The notes beneath the pieces were generated by a model. That model ran no database searches, had not been told where the DNA came from, and was given only the letters and a program-made list of their open reading frames with translations. Both the position numbers and the translations under genes were made by a program. From Arthrobacter sp. D5-1 (GTDB lineage: Bacteria; Actinomycetota; Actinomycetes; Actinomycetales; Micrococcaceae): DNA of 64,000 nt. Shown here piece by piece: positions 43,346-52,232 of this stretch; position 1 is the stretch's first letter; the number at the start of each line of letters is the position of its first letter. The stretch lies in NCBI RefSeq assembly GCF_017357425.1, contig NZ_CP014572.1, forward strand, positions 186,001 to 250,000, written 5' to 3'.

Positions 43346-44113
43346 GTGGAGGCAACACCCTCCTACACCTCTAAGAGTCTGGATTACGCCGTGGACCTTG
43401 CCGCCTCCCGCCAACCGGGGACATCCCTGGGACTACGGTCCTGGTGGTGGATCCCCGCGGGCATCGTCATCTATGCGGCCGCCGTCGCCGGGGGACTGAC
43501 CGCCAAATCCTTTGGTCCTTTCACGCCGGAGCTCGGGCTCGACATCGCCTTAAGTCATGGCCGCAGCGCCGCCCTGGTCGGCATCAGCGAACTGATCAAT
43601 TTCGGGATCAGCCCGCCGGGAGCGATCATCCTGTCGTTGCTGCTGTGTTCCTGGCTTTGGTGGGGCAAAGGCAGGCCGCTGCAGGCTGCGGCGTTTGGTT
43701 CGGTCGTTGCCGTCGGATGGCTGAGTTCAACTGCCGGCAAAATCCTCGTCTCCCGCTCCCGGCCTCCTGGTGAGGCTGTGACCGCCCTTGTACCGGAAAC
43801 ACGGCTCGATAGCTTTCCTTCTGGTCACACGGCCTTTGCCATGGCCATGGCCCTGGCCTTTGTGATCGTTGTGGCACGCACCCGGGCCCAGAGGATCATT
43901 GCTGTTGGCCTCGGAGCAGCGGGTGTGGCTCTGGTCGCTTTCTCCCGGCTCTACCTCGGGGTCCATTATCTGAGCGATGTGGCAGGGTCCGTGGTCATCA
44001 GTACCGCAGCCATCCTGGCGTGGTTGCCGCTGTGGAACAATCTGATAGCACCACGCCTTGCCCGTACCGCGCTGATAGGTCGTCTGGAGCGTGGACGGCC
44101 CAACGGTCCATAA
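43346..44113 (+). CDS. PAP2 superfamily phosphatase
   Basis: A 255-aa membrane phosphatase with the three family motifs: KILVSRSRPP, PSGH (SFPSGHTAFA) and SRLYLGVHYLSD, the last two His/Asp residues forming the catalytic site facing outside. About six helices. It probably hydrolyses undecaprenyl-pyrophosphate or phosphatidic-type lipids. GTG at 43346 is the start taken; GTG at 43391 is possible. It is followed by the MprF-like gene, likely co-transcribed. Confidence 0.9.
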   Translation: MEATPSYTSKSLDYAVDLAASRQPGTSLGLRSWWWIPAGIVIYAAAVAGGLTAKSFGPFTPELGLDIALSHGRSAALVGISELINFGISPPGAIILSLLLCSWLWWGKGRPLQAAAFGSVVAVGWLSSTAGKILVSRSRPPGEAVTALVPETRLDSFPSGHTAFAMAMALAFVIVVARTRAQRIIAVGLGAAGVALVAFSRLYLGVHYLSDVAGSVVISTAAILAWLPLWNNLIAPRLARTALIGRLERGRPNGP

Positions 44114-44135
44114 CCGGACTCCGGGAGGAAAGCCA

Positions 44136-46730
44136 GTGACAACGCATCTGGATAGCCCGGACGCGGCACAGCGGAGGCGGCGTCTTTGGCGCAGGGTCCT
44201 GGGCAACGTTGCCGCGGCGCCGGTGAGCATGGGTTGCGTGCTGGTTTTCTGGGTCTCGGGGGCCGCGGTTGCGGGGTTCGCTGATGGGTCCCGGGTTTCG
44301 CTGGCCGCGACGGCCCGTTCTTTCCCGGACCATTGGTGGGTGCTGTTCAGCTCGGCTTTCTGGGCCCGGAACCTGGCGGGCTACCTGCTGGGTACTGTGC
44401 TGCTGCTGACGGTGGGGGTCCTGGTCGAAAGACGCATCGGCAGCCGGCGGTTCGCAGCGGCCGCGGTGGCTGGGCAGGTTCTCGGAGTGGCTGCTGCGAC
44501 GGGCTTCGTGGCTGCCGCAGCAGGGGTTATGGGTGATTGGACCCGGCAAATGAGCGGGCACCTTTTCATGGGACCTACCGCCCTGGTTTGCGGGGCACTG
44601 ATGGCCTCGACGACGTCCATGACGACGCTGTGGCGGCGCCGCGTCAGGCTTGTCGTTTTTGCGCTGCTGGGGTTGCTTGCCCTGTACAACGGCGGTTTCG
44701 CCGACCTGGTCCGGCTTTTCGCCGCGATCGCTGGTGCTCTCGTAGGACCGGTGCTCTCCGGCCGGAAGCCCCGGACACCGCATCCTGTCAGCTCCCGGCA
44801 CGAGGGGCGGGTGCTGATCGCCCTGCTGGTCGCCATCACGGCCATCGGACCGGTCGTTGCCGGCCTGGCCCCTCACGCGGTCGGCCCGTTGTCGGTGCTG
44901 CGGTTTCTTTTCACGAACATCCAGCCCGTTGACCCGCAAACCCTGCAAACCCTGTGCACGGACCCAGCCCAAGCCAAAGACTGCGCGTCCGCCCAACTGC
45001 AGCTACGTGCCGGGGCGGGTGGAACGTTCATGGCAGTCCTTCCCTCATTCCTGCTCCTTCTGCTCGCTGATGGACTGCGACGTGGCCGCCGCTTTGCCTG
45101 GGCCGGGACGCTACTCATCCAAGTTGCGCTCTCAGCCATGGCCCTGGTCACCATCATCGGCGTCCTGCAACCCACTGCCCCGGACACCGCCGCCACCGAG
45201 GGCCTCGCGGCCATGGACGCCGCCGTCTACGGCCATCCCCTCACCCTGGCCCTTCCCCTGCTGGTGCCGGTCATGCTCTCGGTCCTCCTGCTGAGCAGAC
45301 AAAGACTGTTCCCTGTCCACGCCCCGCACGGGACCTACCCGCGCCCGGCGGCCCTGATCGTAGCGCTGGCCCTAGTCTTGGGATTGGTCTATCTCGGGGC
45401 AGGCCTGGCCACGGCCAGGGATTTCACCCCCGCACCTGGGGCGGGCGAACTCCTGGCCGACATCCCCGACCGGTTCCTGCCCCTTGGCTATATGTTCGAC
45501 CTTTCACCCGCGTTTGTTCCTCAAAGCACCGCGGCGGTGGTTCTGTATGAAGGGATTGGCATTGTTTTTTGGGCCATCACCGGAGTTGCCTTGCTCAGGA
45601 CCTTCCTCCGGCCGGCCCACGACCGGTACAGCCTTGATGAAGCCCGGGCTCGGGCCATCATCAAAACCCACGAAGGCGGGTCACTGTCCTGGATGACAAC
45701 GTGGCCCGGCAACAGCTACTGGTTCGCCTCCTCCGGCCAGAGCTTCCTCGCCTACCGGGTCATCGGTGGCATCGCTCTGACCCTGGGACCCCCTGTCGGC
45801 CCCGGCAGTGCACAGGAGGAGGCCTTTGACGAATTCACCGCCCATTGCGCCCTTAACGGCTGGAGCCCGTGCTTCTACTCCGTTCCACAGGAACTGAAGG
45901 ATCACGCCGCCGCCAGCGGATGGGCAAGCGTTCAGGTAGCCCAAGAGACCATCCTTGACCTGGAAAACCTAAGCTTCAAAGGAAAAAAATTCCAAGACAT
46001 CCGCACGGCCATGAACAACGCCACCAAGGCCGGCGTCCGGGCCGAATGGACCAGCTACCCCGCAGCAACCCTGCCGATCCAGGCACAAATCCAGGAAATC
46101 TCCGAAGAATGGGTCGCAGACAAAAAAATCCCCGAAATGGGCTTCACTCTTGGCAGCCTCGATGAACTCAACGACCCCGACATCCGCTGCCTCATCGCCA
46201 TCGACAACGACAAGAGAGTCCACGCCGTGACCTCATGGTTGCCGGTCTACCGTGACGGCGCCGTTATCGGCTGGACGCTTGACTTCATTCGCCGACGCAC
46301 CACCGGTCTACGCGCCAGCGCCGAATTCCTCATCGCCTCCGCGGCGATCACCCTCAAAGAAGAAGGCTGCGAATTCATCAGCCTCTCAGGAGCCCCGCTG
46401 GCACAACCACCCTACAGCGACCGCACCACCGACCCGCCACCGGCCCCGACCGGCATGGACCGGCTCCTTGACCAACTCGGCACCACCCTCGAACCCATCT
46501 ACGGGTTCCGGTCCCTGCTCGGCTTCAAAGCCAAATTCCAACCCCGATACGTGCCCCTGTACATGCTCTACCCCGACCCCGCAGCTTTGCCGGCCATCGG
46601 AAACGCTGTAACCCGCGCCTACCTCCCGGAAGTGCGCTTCGGACAAGGAATCTCCCTCGCCCGGACCCTGCTCCGGATCCTACTGACCAAGACGCCAAAA
46701 TCCCGGAAAAACCCCTCACCCCGGCCGTGA
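44136..46730 (+). CDS. MprF-like protein: membrane domain plus DUF2156 aminoacyl-phospholipid synthase
   Basis: An 864-aa protein. The N-terminal about 480 residues have many helices, the first part resembling rhomboid topology (LAGYLLGTVLLLTVGVLVERRIG) but without a clear Ser/His catalytic pair. The C-terminal about 330 residues are a DUF2156 GNAT-like domain (TWPGNSYWFASSGQSFLAYR, KFQDIRTAMNNATKAG, EFISLSGAPLA), which adds Lys or another amino acid from tRNA to phosphatidylglycerol. GTG at 44136 follows GGAGG. It raises the positive charge of the membrane. Confidence 0.85.
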   Translation: MTTHLDSPDAAQRRRRLWRRVLGNVAAAPVSMGCVLVFWVSGAAVAGFADGSRVSLAATARSFPDHWWVLFSSAFWARNLAGYLLGTVLLLTVGVLVERRIGSRRFAAAAVAGQVLGVAAATGFVAAAAGVMGDWTRQMSGHLFMGPTALVCGALMASTTSMTTLWRRRVRLVVFALLGLLALYNGGFADLVRLFAAIAGALVGPVLSGRKPRTPHPVSSRHEGRVLIALLVAITAIGPVVAGLAPHAVGPLSVLRFLFTNIQPVDPQTLQTLCTDPAQAKDCASAQLQLRAGAGGTFMAVLPSFLLLLLADGLRRGRRFAWAGTLLIQVALSAMALVTIIGVLQPTAPDTAATEGLAAMDAAVYGHPLTLALPLLVPVMLSVLLLSRQRLFPVHAPHGTYPRPAALIVALALVLGLVYLGAGLATARDFTPAPGAGELLADIPDRFLPLGYMFDLSPAFVPQSTAAVVLYEGIGIVFWAITGVALLRTFLRPAHDRYSLDEARARAIIKTHEGGSLSWMTTWPGNSYWFASSGQSFLAYRVIGGIALTLGPPVGPGSAQEEAFDEFTAHCALNGWSPCFYSVPQELKDHAAASGWASVQVAQETILDLENLSFKGKKFQDIRTAMNNATKAGVRAEWTSYPAATLPIQAQIQEISEEWVADKKIPEMGFTLGSLDELNDPDIRCLIAIDNDKRVHAVTSWLPVYRDGAVIGWTLDFIRRRTTGLRASAEFLIASAAITLKEEGCEFISLSGAPLAQPPYSDRTTDPPPAPTGMDRLLDQLGTTLEPIYGFRSLLGFKAKFQPRYVPLYMLYPDPAALPAIGNAVTRAYLPEVRFGQGISLARTLLRILLTKTPKSRKNPSPRP

Positions 46731-46798
46731 TCTCCCCGAAGGACGCCCCGCCGGTCCCCGGGACTGCCACCTCCCTGGACGCACCTCTTGCCGGCGGC

Positions 46799-46846
46799 CA
46801 TGAGGGAACCTGAGAATTCCACAGGAATCTCTCAGGAGCGCCGCCA
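46799..46846. promoter_or_regulatory. CTGAG/CTCAG half-sites before the second DedA gene
   Basis: CTGAGA at 46810 has a partial partner 10-11 bp upstream. TCTCAG at 46830 is followed after five bases by CCATAG. The right site overlaps the ribosome-binding AGGAG, so chance similarity is possible. Confidence 0.4.
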
Positions 46847-46858
46847 TAGCCTGTCCCC

Positions 46859-47572
46859 ATGGACATCACCAGAACCATTTCCGCCCTCGGAGCCGGCCGT
46901 GTCGGGACGGGACTGCTCCCGGACTGGGCAGACCCTGCCGTCATACTTCACCAGCCCGCCCTGGCACCCTGGCTCCTGGTCATCATCGGTGGTGTCGTCT
47001 TCGCCGAATCCGGGCTGCTTGTGGGGTTCTTCCTTCCGGGGGATTCACTCCTGTTCACCGCGGGCCTGCTCGTGGCAACGGGGACCCTGAACATCAACAT
47101 CTTCCTTCTGGGGATCATCGTGTTCCTGTGTGCGTTCGCAGGCGATCAAACCGGGTACCTGATCGGAAAAAGAACAGGACCAGCCCTGTACAGAAAGCCC
47201 GACGCGAAACTGTTCAAACAAGAACACCTCACCAAGGCCCACCAATTCTTCCTTCGCTACGGCGGACGCGCCGTCATCCTCGCCCGGTTCATTCCGATCG
47301 TGCGGACCTTCACCCCCGTCATCGCCGGAGCAGCGAACATGAGCTACCGGACATTTATCCTCTTCAACGCAGTTGGAGCTCTCCTCTGGGGCATGGGGAT
47401 GACGCTGCTCGGATTCTGGCTCGGCCAGTACGAATGGATCGGCAAGAACATTGACATCATCTTTATCGCCGTAGTGCTCCTATCGGTGCTGCCAATGATC
47501 ATCGAAATCGTCAAAACGCGCCGCCGACGTACACGGCGGCCGGCCCAGGAAAGCGACTCCCACCACCCGTAG
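46859..47572 (+). CDS. DedA/SNARE-associated family membrane protein (2)
   Basis: A 237-aa DedA protein with FFLPGDSLLFTAG and GGRAVILARFIPIVRTFTPVIAG, the two family signatures, and a basic C-terminal tail. It is a probable undecaprenyl-phosphate or phospholipid translocase. ATG at 46859 begins MDITRTISAL. It is the last gene of the envelope module and is in its own unit. It differs clearly from the first DedA (33577-34203). Confidence 0.92.
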   Translation: MDITRTISALGAGRVGTGLLPDWADPAVILHQPALAPWLLVIIGGVVFAESGLLVGFFLPGDSLLFTAGLLVATGTLNINIFLLGIIVFLCAFAGDQTGYLIGKRTGPALYRKPDAKLFKQEHLTKAHQFFLRYGGRAVILARFIPIVRTFTPVIAGAANMSYRTFILFNAVGALLWGMGMTLLGFWLGQYEWIGKNIDIIFIAVVLLSVLPMIIEIVKTRRRRTRRPAQESDSHHP

Positions 47573-47968
47573 ACTGCCGCCGCTCCAAACAACCCACCTC
47601 AAGGGCACCGCAGTCGGCCCGCGACGACTTGCGTTATCAGCCTCAACTCGTCTTCTGTCCCGGGAACGCCGATCGGATTCCCGCGCACAAGCGCCACATC
47701 GGCTACGTCGCCCGGACGGCACGCTCTTCTGCACTTGACAGGCCGACAAAACACAGCCGTCGCCTGGATTCCGGAAAGCTCGACGGGCGGCCGGCAACAA
47801 ACGCGTGACTGGCGCGCCTAGGCCCCCGCGACCCCGATCTATGCCCCTGGACTCGCCGTCCTCTACGCTCGGCGCGTACCTCCGAGCCGCCACCCGCCGG
47901 CCGGTAGCCACGGTGCAGCGAGAGTGGGTTCAAAAAGTTTCAAAACGGAAACGAATAGGATTCACGTA
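47573..47968. other. Intergenic, nothing recognised
   Basis: About 400 bp without a recognisable gene, repeat or RNA. Confidence 0.5.
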
Positions 47969-48208
47969 ATGGACTTTTACGCATGGCTCTGCCTCTTCTT
48001 AGGACTTGTGTTGCTGCCCGCAGTAACGTGGCACGTCCGCAGGAGGAGACAACGCCTCTTAGGCCGGTTGCAAGACAGAAACCGGCGGTGGTCGGCCCGA
48101 TTTCGCGAGGACGCCGCAAACTCTCATGACAAAATAGGGCGCGGGTTACGCGAGCACAGGCCCGACATCGCCAAAGAAACCGGGTCTGGCACAGCTTTCA
48201 TGGCCTAA
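47969..48208 (+). CDS. Small membrane protein
   Basis: A 79-aa product with one helix (YAWLCLFLGLVLLPAVTWHV), then a strongly basic region (RRRRQRLLGRLQDRNRRW) and a charged tail. ATG at 47969 starts MDFYAWLC; no strong ribosome-binding site is seen. No family recognised. Confidence 0.45.
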   Translation: MDFYAWLCLFLGLVLLPAVTWHVRRRRQRLLGRLQDRNRRWSARFREDAANSHDKIGRGLREHRPDIAKETGSGTAFMA

Positions 48209-48312
48209 CAACTCAGCAAGTCACTCTGACGGGGTGCCGGCAGGGTGAAAACATCATCGCTCCCGAATACCGGCGCTTACATCTCTGCCCGAGAACGAAC
48301 ATCGCCACCAAC

Positions 48313-48585
48313 TTAGCCATGCATCGCTCTGACGACCGGCCTTACTGCAATGCCCGCAGCGGCCAGGACGGACATGGCCTGGCCCAGAGGCGGCGGGTTC
48401 GAGAAGCATGGCGCCCCGGCTGCGGCCTCCAATTTGCTTGACGATGTCCAGTGAAGAAATCCGTCCCATTTGGGTTCTGAATATAGGACGCCCGGCAGTG
48501 CGCCCGGTCTGGGAAACGTCTTGACGAGTTTCGCCAGGGCAACCGCAACCGGTGGTTGCAGTGCCCGCGGGATGGACTCGTCCAT
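48313..48585 (-). pseudogene. Fragment of an ATP-dependent DNA ligase
   Basis: The start reads PPVAVALAKLVKTFPRPG, then EPKWDGF, the N-terminal end of an ATP-dependent DNA ligase with the nucleotidyl Lys in EPKWDG. After DGF the sequence loses ligase character, and only about 90 codons remain. It is a truncated relic. Confidence 0.6.
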
Positions 48586-48761
48586 GCGCCCAGCCTAAAG
48601 GATCAGGACCAGAACGGACCTTCGCTGAGCTTCGGCCTGTAAAAGCTTCTTTCTGCCTTACACGCGGGCCGGATCACAGCAGAGAGTCTTGTAGACCTCG
48701 CCATGCTTGAAATTGCCGTCGGAAATAGAATCCGGGGCGGGCGGCCACACGGCGGCACGCC

Positions 48762-49055
48762 CTACTGGGCATGGTTGTCCTTCGGACCTTCGGCCGTCTC
48801 GTTCATGATGCGCCCGATGGTGGCAGCGATCGCCCGCACTGCCTCAGGGTCTTCGACCCACGAGCTGCCGTTGCGGCTGCAGGCACGCAACGATGTCACC
48901 TTGGACGCCGCGGTAGTCTGCCGCAGCTCCGCCCAGGCGGCCTCCAGGTCGGCCGATTCGTCGGCGGTCAGGGTCCTTCGTTCCTCGACTGTCCGCACAG
49001 CCACGGACGGCTCCGGTGCTTTGCGGCGCCTGCTCAGAATGTTTCGCAGTCCCAC
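48762..49055 (-). CDS. Hypothetical protein, 97 aa
   Basis: A soluble, mostly helical protein (ADESADLEAAWAELRQTTAASK; DPEAVRAIAATIGRIMNETAEG). GTG at 49055 is chosen because AAGGAG lies upstream and the longer frame reads poorly. No motif or family recognised. Confidence 0.5.
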   Translation of the reverse strand: MGLRNILSRRRKAPEPSVAVRTVEERRTLTADESADLEAAWAELRQTTAASKVTSLRACSRNGSSWVEDPEAVRAIAATIGRIMNETAEGPKDNHAQ

Positions 49056-49335
49056 GTGCCACCTCTCCTTCTGACATAAGTGTCCCGCCTGGGATTGGGG
49101 GAAACCAGGCGGGACAGGTTCACCGTACCAACCCAGTCTGACAATGCGCGGGGAGAAGCATGCTCGCGGGGCTCGCACTCCTTTTGGGCGTCCACTCCGC
49201 TTCGCTCCGTGGCCGGCTGTTGGGCCCGGTCCCGACGTCGCAGAGCTCCGCCGTGCCCGGTCCTGTTGTGTCTACGACGTTTTTTGGCTGCTGTCCTTCG
49301 GATTGCACGTGTCCGCTCCACCCCGTCTAGCCCCT

Positions 49336-49417
49336 CCGCAGGCTCCGGGGCCTGCGGTGCAGGAATTTCCCTCCGGCGCTCCTGCGTCGCTTATTTCCTC
49401 CGGGAATTTCCTGCACC
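49336..49417. repeat. Cluster of hairpins in a 500-bp gene-free stretch
   Basis: CCGCAGG/CCTGCGG forms a tight hairpin. It is followed by 16-bp arms at 49356-49371 and 49402-49417 (15 of 16 matches) around a 30-base loop. The flanking 49056-49553 has no gene. A plasmid origin, transfer site or leader attenuator is possible, but nothing specific was recognised. Confidence 0.4.
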
Positions 49418-49553
49418 TTGCCCAAGGGTAGACAGGCCTCCGTCGGCCACAGCTCCGCAAGCTTCGCCAGCAGCCAAAAAACAACGGAGGGAGAGGGGAA
49501 CTGGCCGGTCACCATTGGCCACCCCACCCACCACCAGCAAAGGACCGAGGACA

Positions 49554-49829
49554 ATGACCGAAAACCGCACCATCGCCAACAGCCCGGCCCAAGCCGTGGT
49601 CTTCCTCGAAACCCTCGCCGCAATCGTTGAGAAGTCCCCCGTGGCCTACAGCGCCAGCGCAGCCGAAGACCTCGCTGCACACATCCGCGGCATGGCCGAA
49701 GCCGTCAACGCCGAGGCCCACGTGAACCCAGCCGTACTGGGCACCACCCGGCAATACGCGGCGCTGGACTGGCACAACGAAGCTATAGCCGTCCTGTTCG
49801 CCGCAGAACACCGCCCAACCTTCCACTAA
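49554..49829 (+). CDS. Hypothetical protein, 91 aa
   Basis: A soluble helical protein (AQAVVFLETLAAIVEKSPVA; AEDLAAHIRGMAEAVNAEA) starting at the ATG of MTENRTIAN. No signal, membrane segment or motif. It lies 65 bp before another unknown gene in the same direction, so the two may be one unit. Confidence 0.6.
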   Translation: MTENRTIANSPAQAVVFLETLAAIVEKSPVAYSASAAEDLAAHIRGMAEAVNAEAHVNPAVLGTTRQYAALDWHNEAIAVLFAAEHRPTFH

Positions 49830-49894
49830 CACCAGCCGATGGACCGTTCGCCTTTCGTGGGAGGACGGTCCCCCGGAAATCAGGAGACGAGACC

Positions 49895-50287
49895 ATGGCT
49901 GAAAGCCTCGAAGTACAACAAACCGCCGAAGAGATCGAATGGTTTCCCGCGCGGGAACTGGTGGACGCTATGAAAACCGAAGGCCTGGAACTTCAAGTCG
50001 GACAGACCGGCGGCGGTACAGCCACCTTTTTCCTTCAGGAGGAAGGCCGCCACACCTTCCTAATCGGCCCCGGATCCTTCAACTGGAATGACCCCTTGGA
50101 ATCCCAGTTCACCACGGCAGAGCTCTACTACGGACCGGATCACTACGACGACGCTGGCGAACCGATGGAGTTCGCCGACGATGAAGAGAAGACCATCACG
50201 CCGCGAACCCCGATGACGGATATCGCCGAAGAAATCGCCACCAACTTCCGTCGATTCAACACCCGAGATTCAGCCAGCGCCGCATAA
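49895..50287 (+). CDS. Hypothetical protein, 130 aa
   Basis: An acidic soluble protein (DDAGEPMEFADDEEKTITPR) with a beta-rich middle (GGTATFFLQEEGRHTFLIGPG). CAGGAG lies ten bases before the ATG. No family recognised. It is probably co-expressed with the upstream 91-aa protein gene. Confidence 0.65.
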   Translation: MAESLEVQQTAEEIEWFPARELVDAMKTEGLELQVGQTGGGTATFFLQEEGRHTFLIGPGSFNWNDPLESQFTTAELYYGPDHYDDAGEPMEFADDEEKTITPRTPMTDIAEEIATNFRRFNTRDSASAA

Positions 50288-50723
50288 GCCGGGTGGGCCG
50301 TTCGCCTGTGTGGGCGGGCGGCCCGCCGCCCAGGACGAACCACAGCAACCAATCACCAGCGGCGGACCGCCGTTCAACGCCACCAAGCACACGGCCGCCA
50401 AAAGGCGCGCCCGGCCTGCCTCCAGAAAGTCTCTGACATGGGACACCATCTGAAATCGCAGCACCGTCCTGTTGCCGACATGCGTTCCCTGGCTGAATAG
50501 TCATTCACATCAAGGGAAGGAATGTTTTGTGGCCATCGCGACCAGTCCGAGCATCAAGTACAAGTGCGGGCATACCCAAATGCAGCGGCTACTACGCGGC
50601 CCGACCGTCTGAACTTTTTCCGGAACAGGAGAATGGACGGGAGTATTGCTACTCCCGTCCAACTATTTCTATTGAAAGACTACCAACGACCTAGAGCGAA
50701 GCGTCGGTTGAATCGCTTCTCCT
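50288..50723. other. Intergenic, nothing recognised
   Basis: About 430 bp between a plus-strand and a minus-strand gene. The sequence carries a few GC-rich inverted repeats but no recognisable feature. Confidence 0.4.
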
Positions 50724-51179
50724 TTACTTGTTGGCCGTTCCCTGGGCTGCATCAATTTCTGACTGGGTTGGGGGCGTGACTGTGAAGGTTCCCACTTTGG
50801 TTTTTCCGGTTTGGTCGTAAAGGTCTATTGTCACGGTCTTGCCGGCGTTTTCCCGTTGCCATGCCACGGCCTCGTCGGGACTCTTGAATTGCGGCTGGTA
50901 GTTCAACTGCTTCGTATAGACGTAGCCTTTGGTGCCATCGTCACCGACGGCAGCGATGAGGTCGGGCTCTGTTTCTGGCGAGATGGCTTTCGCTGCTGAA
51001 CCATACGTCAGGCCCGAGTCGTTGCGCGGATATTCCGGGGCCGGACCTTGCGGGAGGTCCATTCTCTGTTCGGCAGCGGTGATTGTGCCCTGTACAGCTA
51101 CGGCGGCGGTGCCCCCAAGAGCTAACGATGCCAGGATTGCGGCCCCGGTTGAGATCCGGACGATATGTTGTTTTCTCAT
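50724..51179 (-). CDS. Secreted protein sharing a domain with the protein encoded after the ECF sigma gene
   Basis: A 151-aa exported protein with a signal helix (STGAAILASLALGGTAAVAV). The mature domain (GLTYGSAAKAISPETEPDLIAAVGDDGTKGYVYTKQL, then TVTIDLYDQTGKTKVGTF) aligns with the C-terminal part of the 51735-52232 product (GQTYG, PDLVAVVATNGASGYV, GETQIGTF). Extracytoplasmic role inferred; family not named. Last of three minus-strand genes after the sigma factor. Confidence 0.65.
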   Translation of the reverse strand: MRKQHIVRISTGAAILASLALGGTAAVAVQGTITAAEQRMDLPQGPAPEYPRNDSGLTYGSAAKAISPETEPDLIAAVGDDGTKGYVYTKQLNYQPQFKSPDEAVAWQRENAGKTVTIDLYDQTGKTKVGTFTVTPPTQSEIDAAQGTANK

Positions 51180-51189
51180 GTTGTTCCCC

Positions 51190-51642
51190 CTAGACTCCGT
51201 TGACCCAAGTGCTCTGAGGTGCGTAGTAGTAGTTATAGCCAGAACCGTTCCATGCGCCCGTTACTGACCATCCGTAGTAAGCGCTGGGCAGGGCACATCC
51301 GCTACCCTGCGTGACAACGGCGAAATTGCTAGACCAGCTTCCGGTGTAGATATTGCCCGTTTGCTTGCAAAGCTCACCGGTTGCCAGAAATAGCCGAGCA
51401 TTGGCGGACATGTATCCGGCAGGTACCGACGAGGTTGACGTGGGGGCAACGGCTGCGACGGCGTAGGTTCTCGTCGATGCCCAGGCCTCAGACACGTTCT
51501 TGTAGCTGTATCCGTTGACTGGTCCGTAAAATCCATTCAGTCCAGTGCCTGCATTGGCCGCCGTGATACCAATTAGTCCAGCGAATCCTACAAAGAACGC
51601 GCAAGCGGCAGCAATTAGTGAATTATGCCATGGTCTTTTCAT
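51190..51642 (-). CDS. Secreted hypothetical protein
   Basis: A 150-aa protein with an N-terminal signal helix (NSLIAAACAFFVGFAGLIGITAANA), then a Gly/Tyr/Ser-rich mature region with aromatic turns (GSGYNYYYAPQST). No family recognised. Two Cys in the mature part may form a disulfide. It lies 93 bp downstream of the membrane-anchored gene. Confidence 0.6.
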   Translation of the reverse strand: MKRPWHNSLIAAACAFFVGFAGLIGITAANAGTGLNGFYGPVNGYSYKNVSEAWASTRTYAVAAVAPTSTSSVPAGYMSANARLFLATGELCKQTGNIYTGSWSSNFAVVTQGSGCALPSAYYGWSVTGAWNGSGYNYYYAPQSTWVNGV

Positions 51643-51734
51643 GAAAATCCCCCAAGTCGATTTGCCATCCCCATGATGGTGGCTCGAACCTATACGAAGA
51701 GAGGCTTCAACACAATGGTCAATTTGTGATCTAA

Positions 51735-52232
51735 TTATCCGGGTGCCTCAAACGTGCCTATCTGAGTTTCGCCGTCTTGGAGAAAGACGGGAATTTGCCG
51801 TGTTGGGCGAGGCGTCGAAAAGTTCTTTGCAGCATCGGCGGGGCTTGTCGGCTGTGGCCCTTCCAAGTCCCGCGAGAGTACGTATCCGCTGGCGCCGTTT
51901 GTTGCCACAACGGCGACCAGGTCGGGTGGGATCGGACTGTCACCCTGGACTCCGTACGTCTGACCCTTCTCATTTACAGGCCACGCCGGCACGGTGGCGT
52001 AGGTGGGTGAACATGGCCCAGCCACTTGGCATGGCAGGGCGATCCAACCCAGTTGGCCTGTTGAAGCCAAAGCTCCGGCTCCAAGGGTCAGCGACCCAGC
52101 TATGACCACCCCTACGGCAACTGCCCGCGCGCTATGCCTGCGAACCTTTGCTGTGTCGTCTCGGACATTCTGGAGCAGAATGTTGCGAACGGCTTTACGT
52201 CGCGCTTCGTCAAACTGGACTTCAGGATTCAT
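51735..52232 (-). CDS. Membrane-anchored protein coupled to an ECF sigma factor, possible anti-sigma
   Basis: A 165-aa protein with a cytoplasmic N-terminal about 35 residues, one helix (AVGVVIAGSLTLGAGALAS) and an exported domain. Its ATG overlaps the sigma-factor stop by 4 bp. Such sigma/membrane pairs are usually sigma/anti-sigma, but no zinc anti-sigma HxxxCxxC motif is present. The C-terminal domain matches the one encoded at 50724-51179. Confidence 0.65.
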   Translation of the reverse strand: MNPEVQFDEARRKAVRNILLQNVRDDTAKVRRHSARAVAVGVVIAGSLTLGAGALASTGQLGWIALPCQVAGPCSPTYATVPAWPVNEKGQTYGVQGDSPIPPDLVAVVATNGASGYVLSRDLEGPQPTSPADAAKNFSTPRPTRQIPVFLQDGETQIGTFEAPG

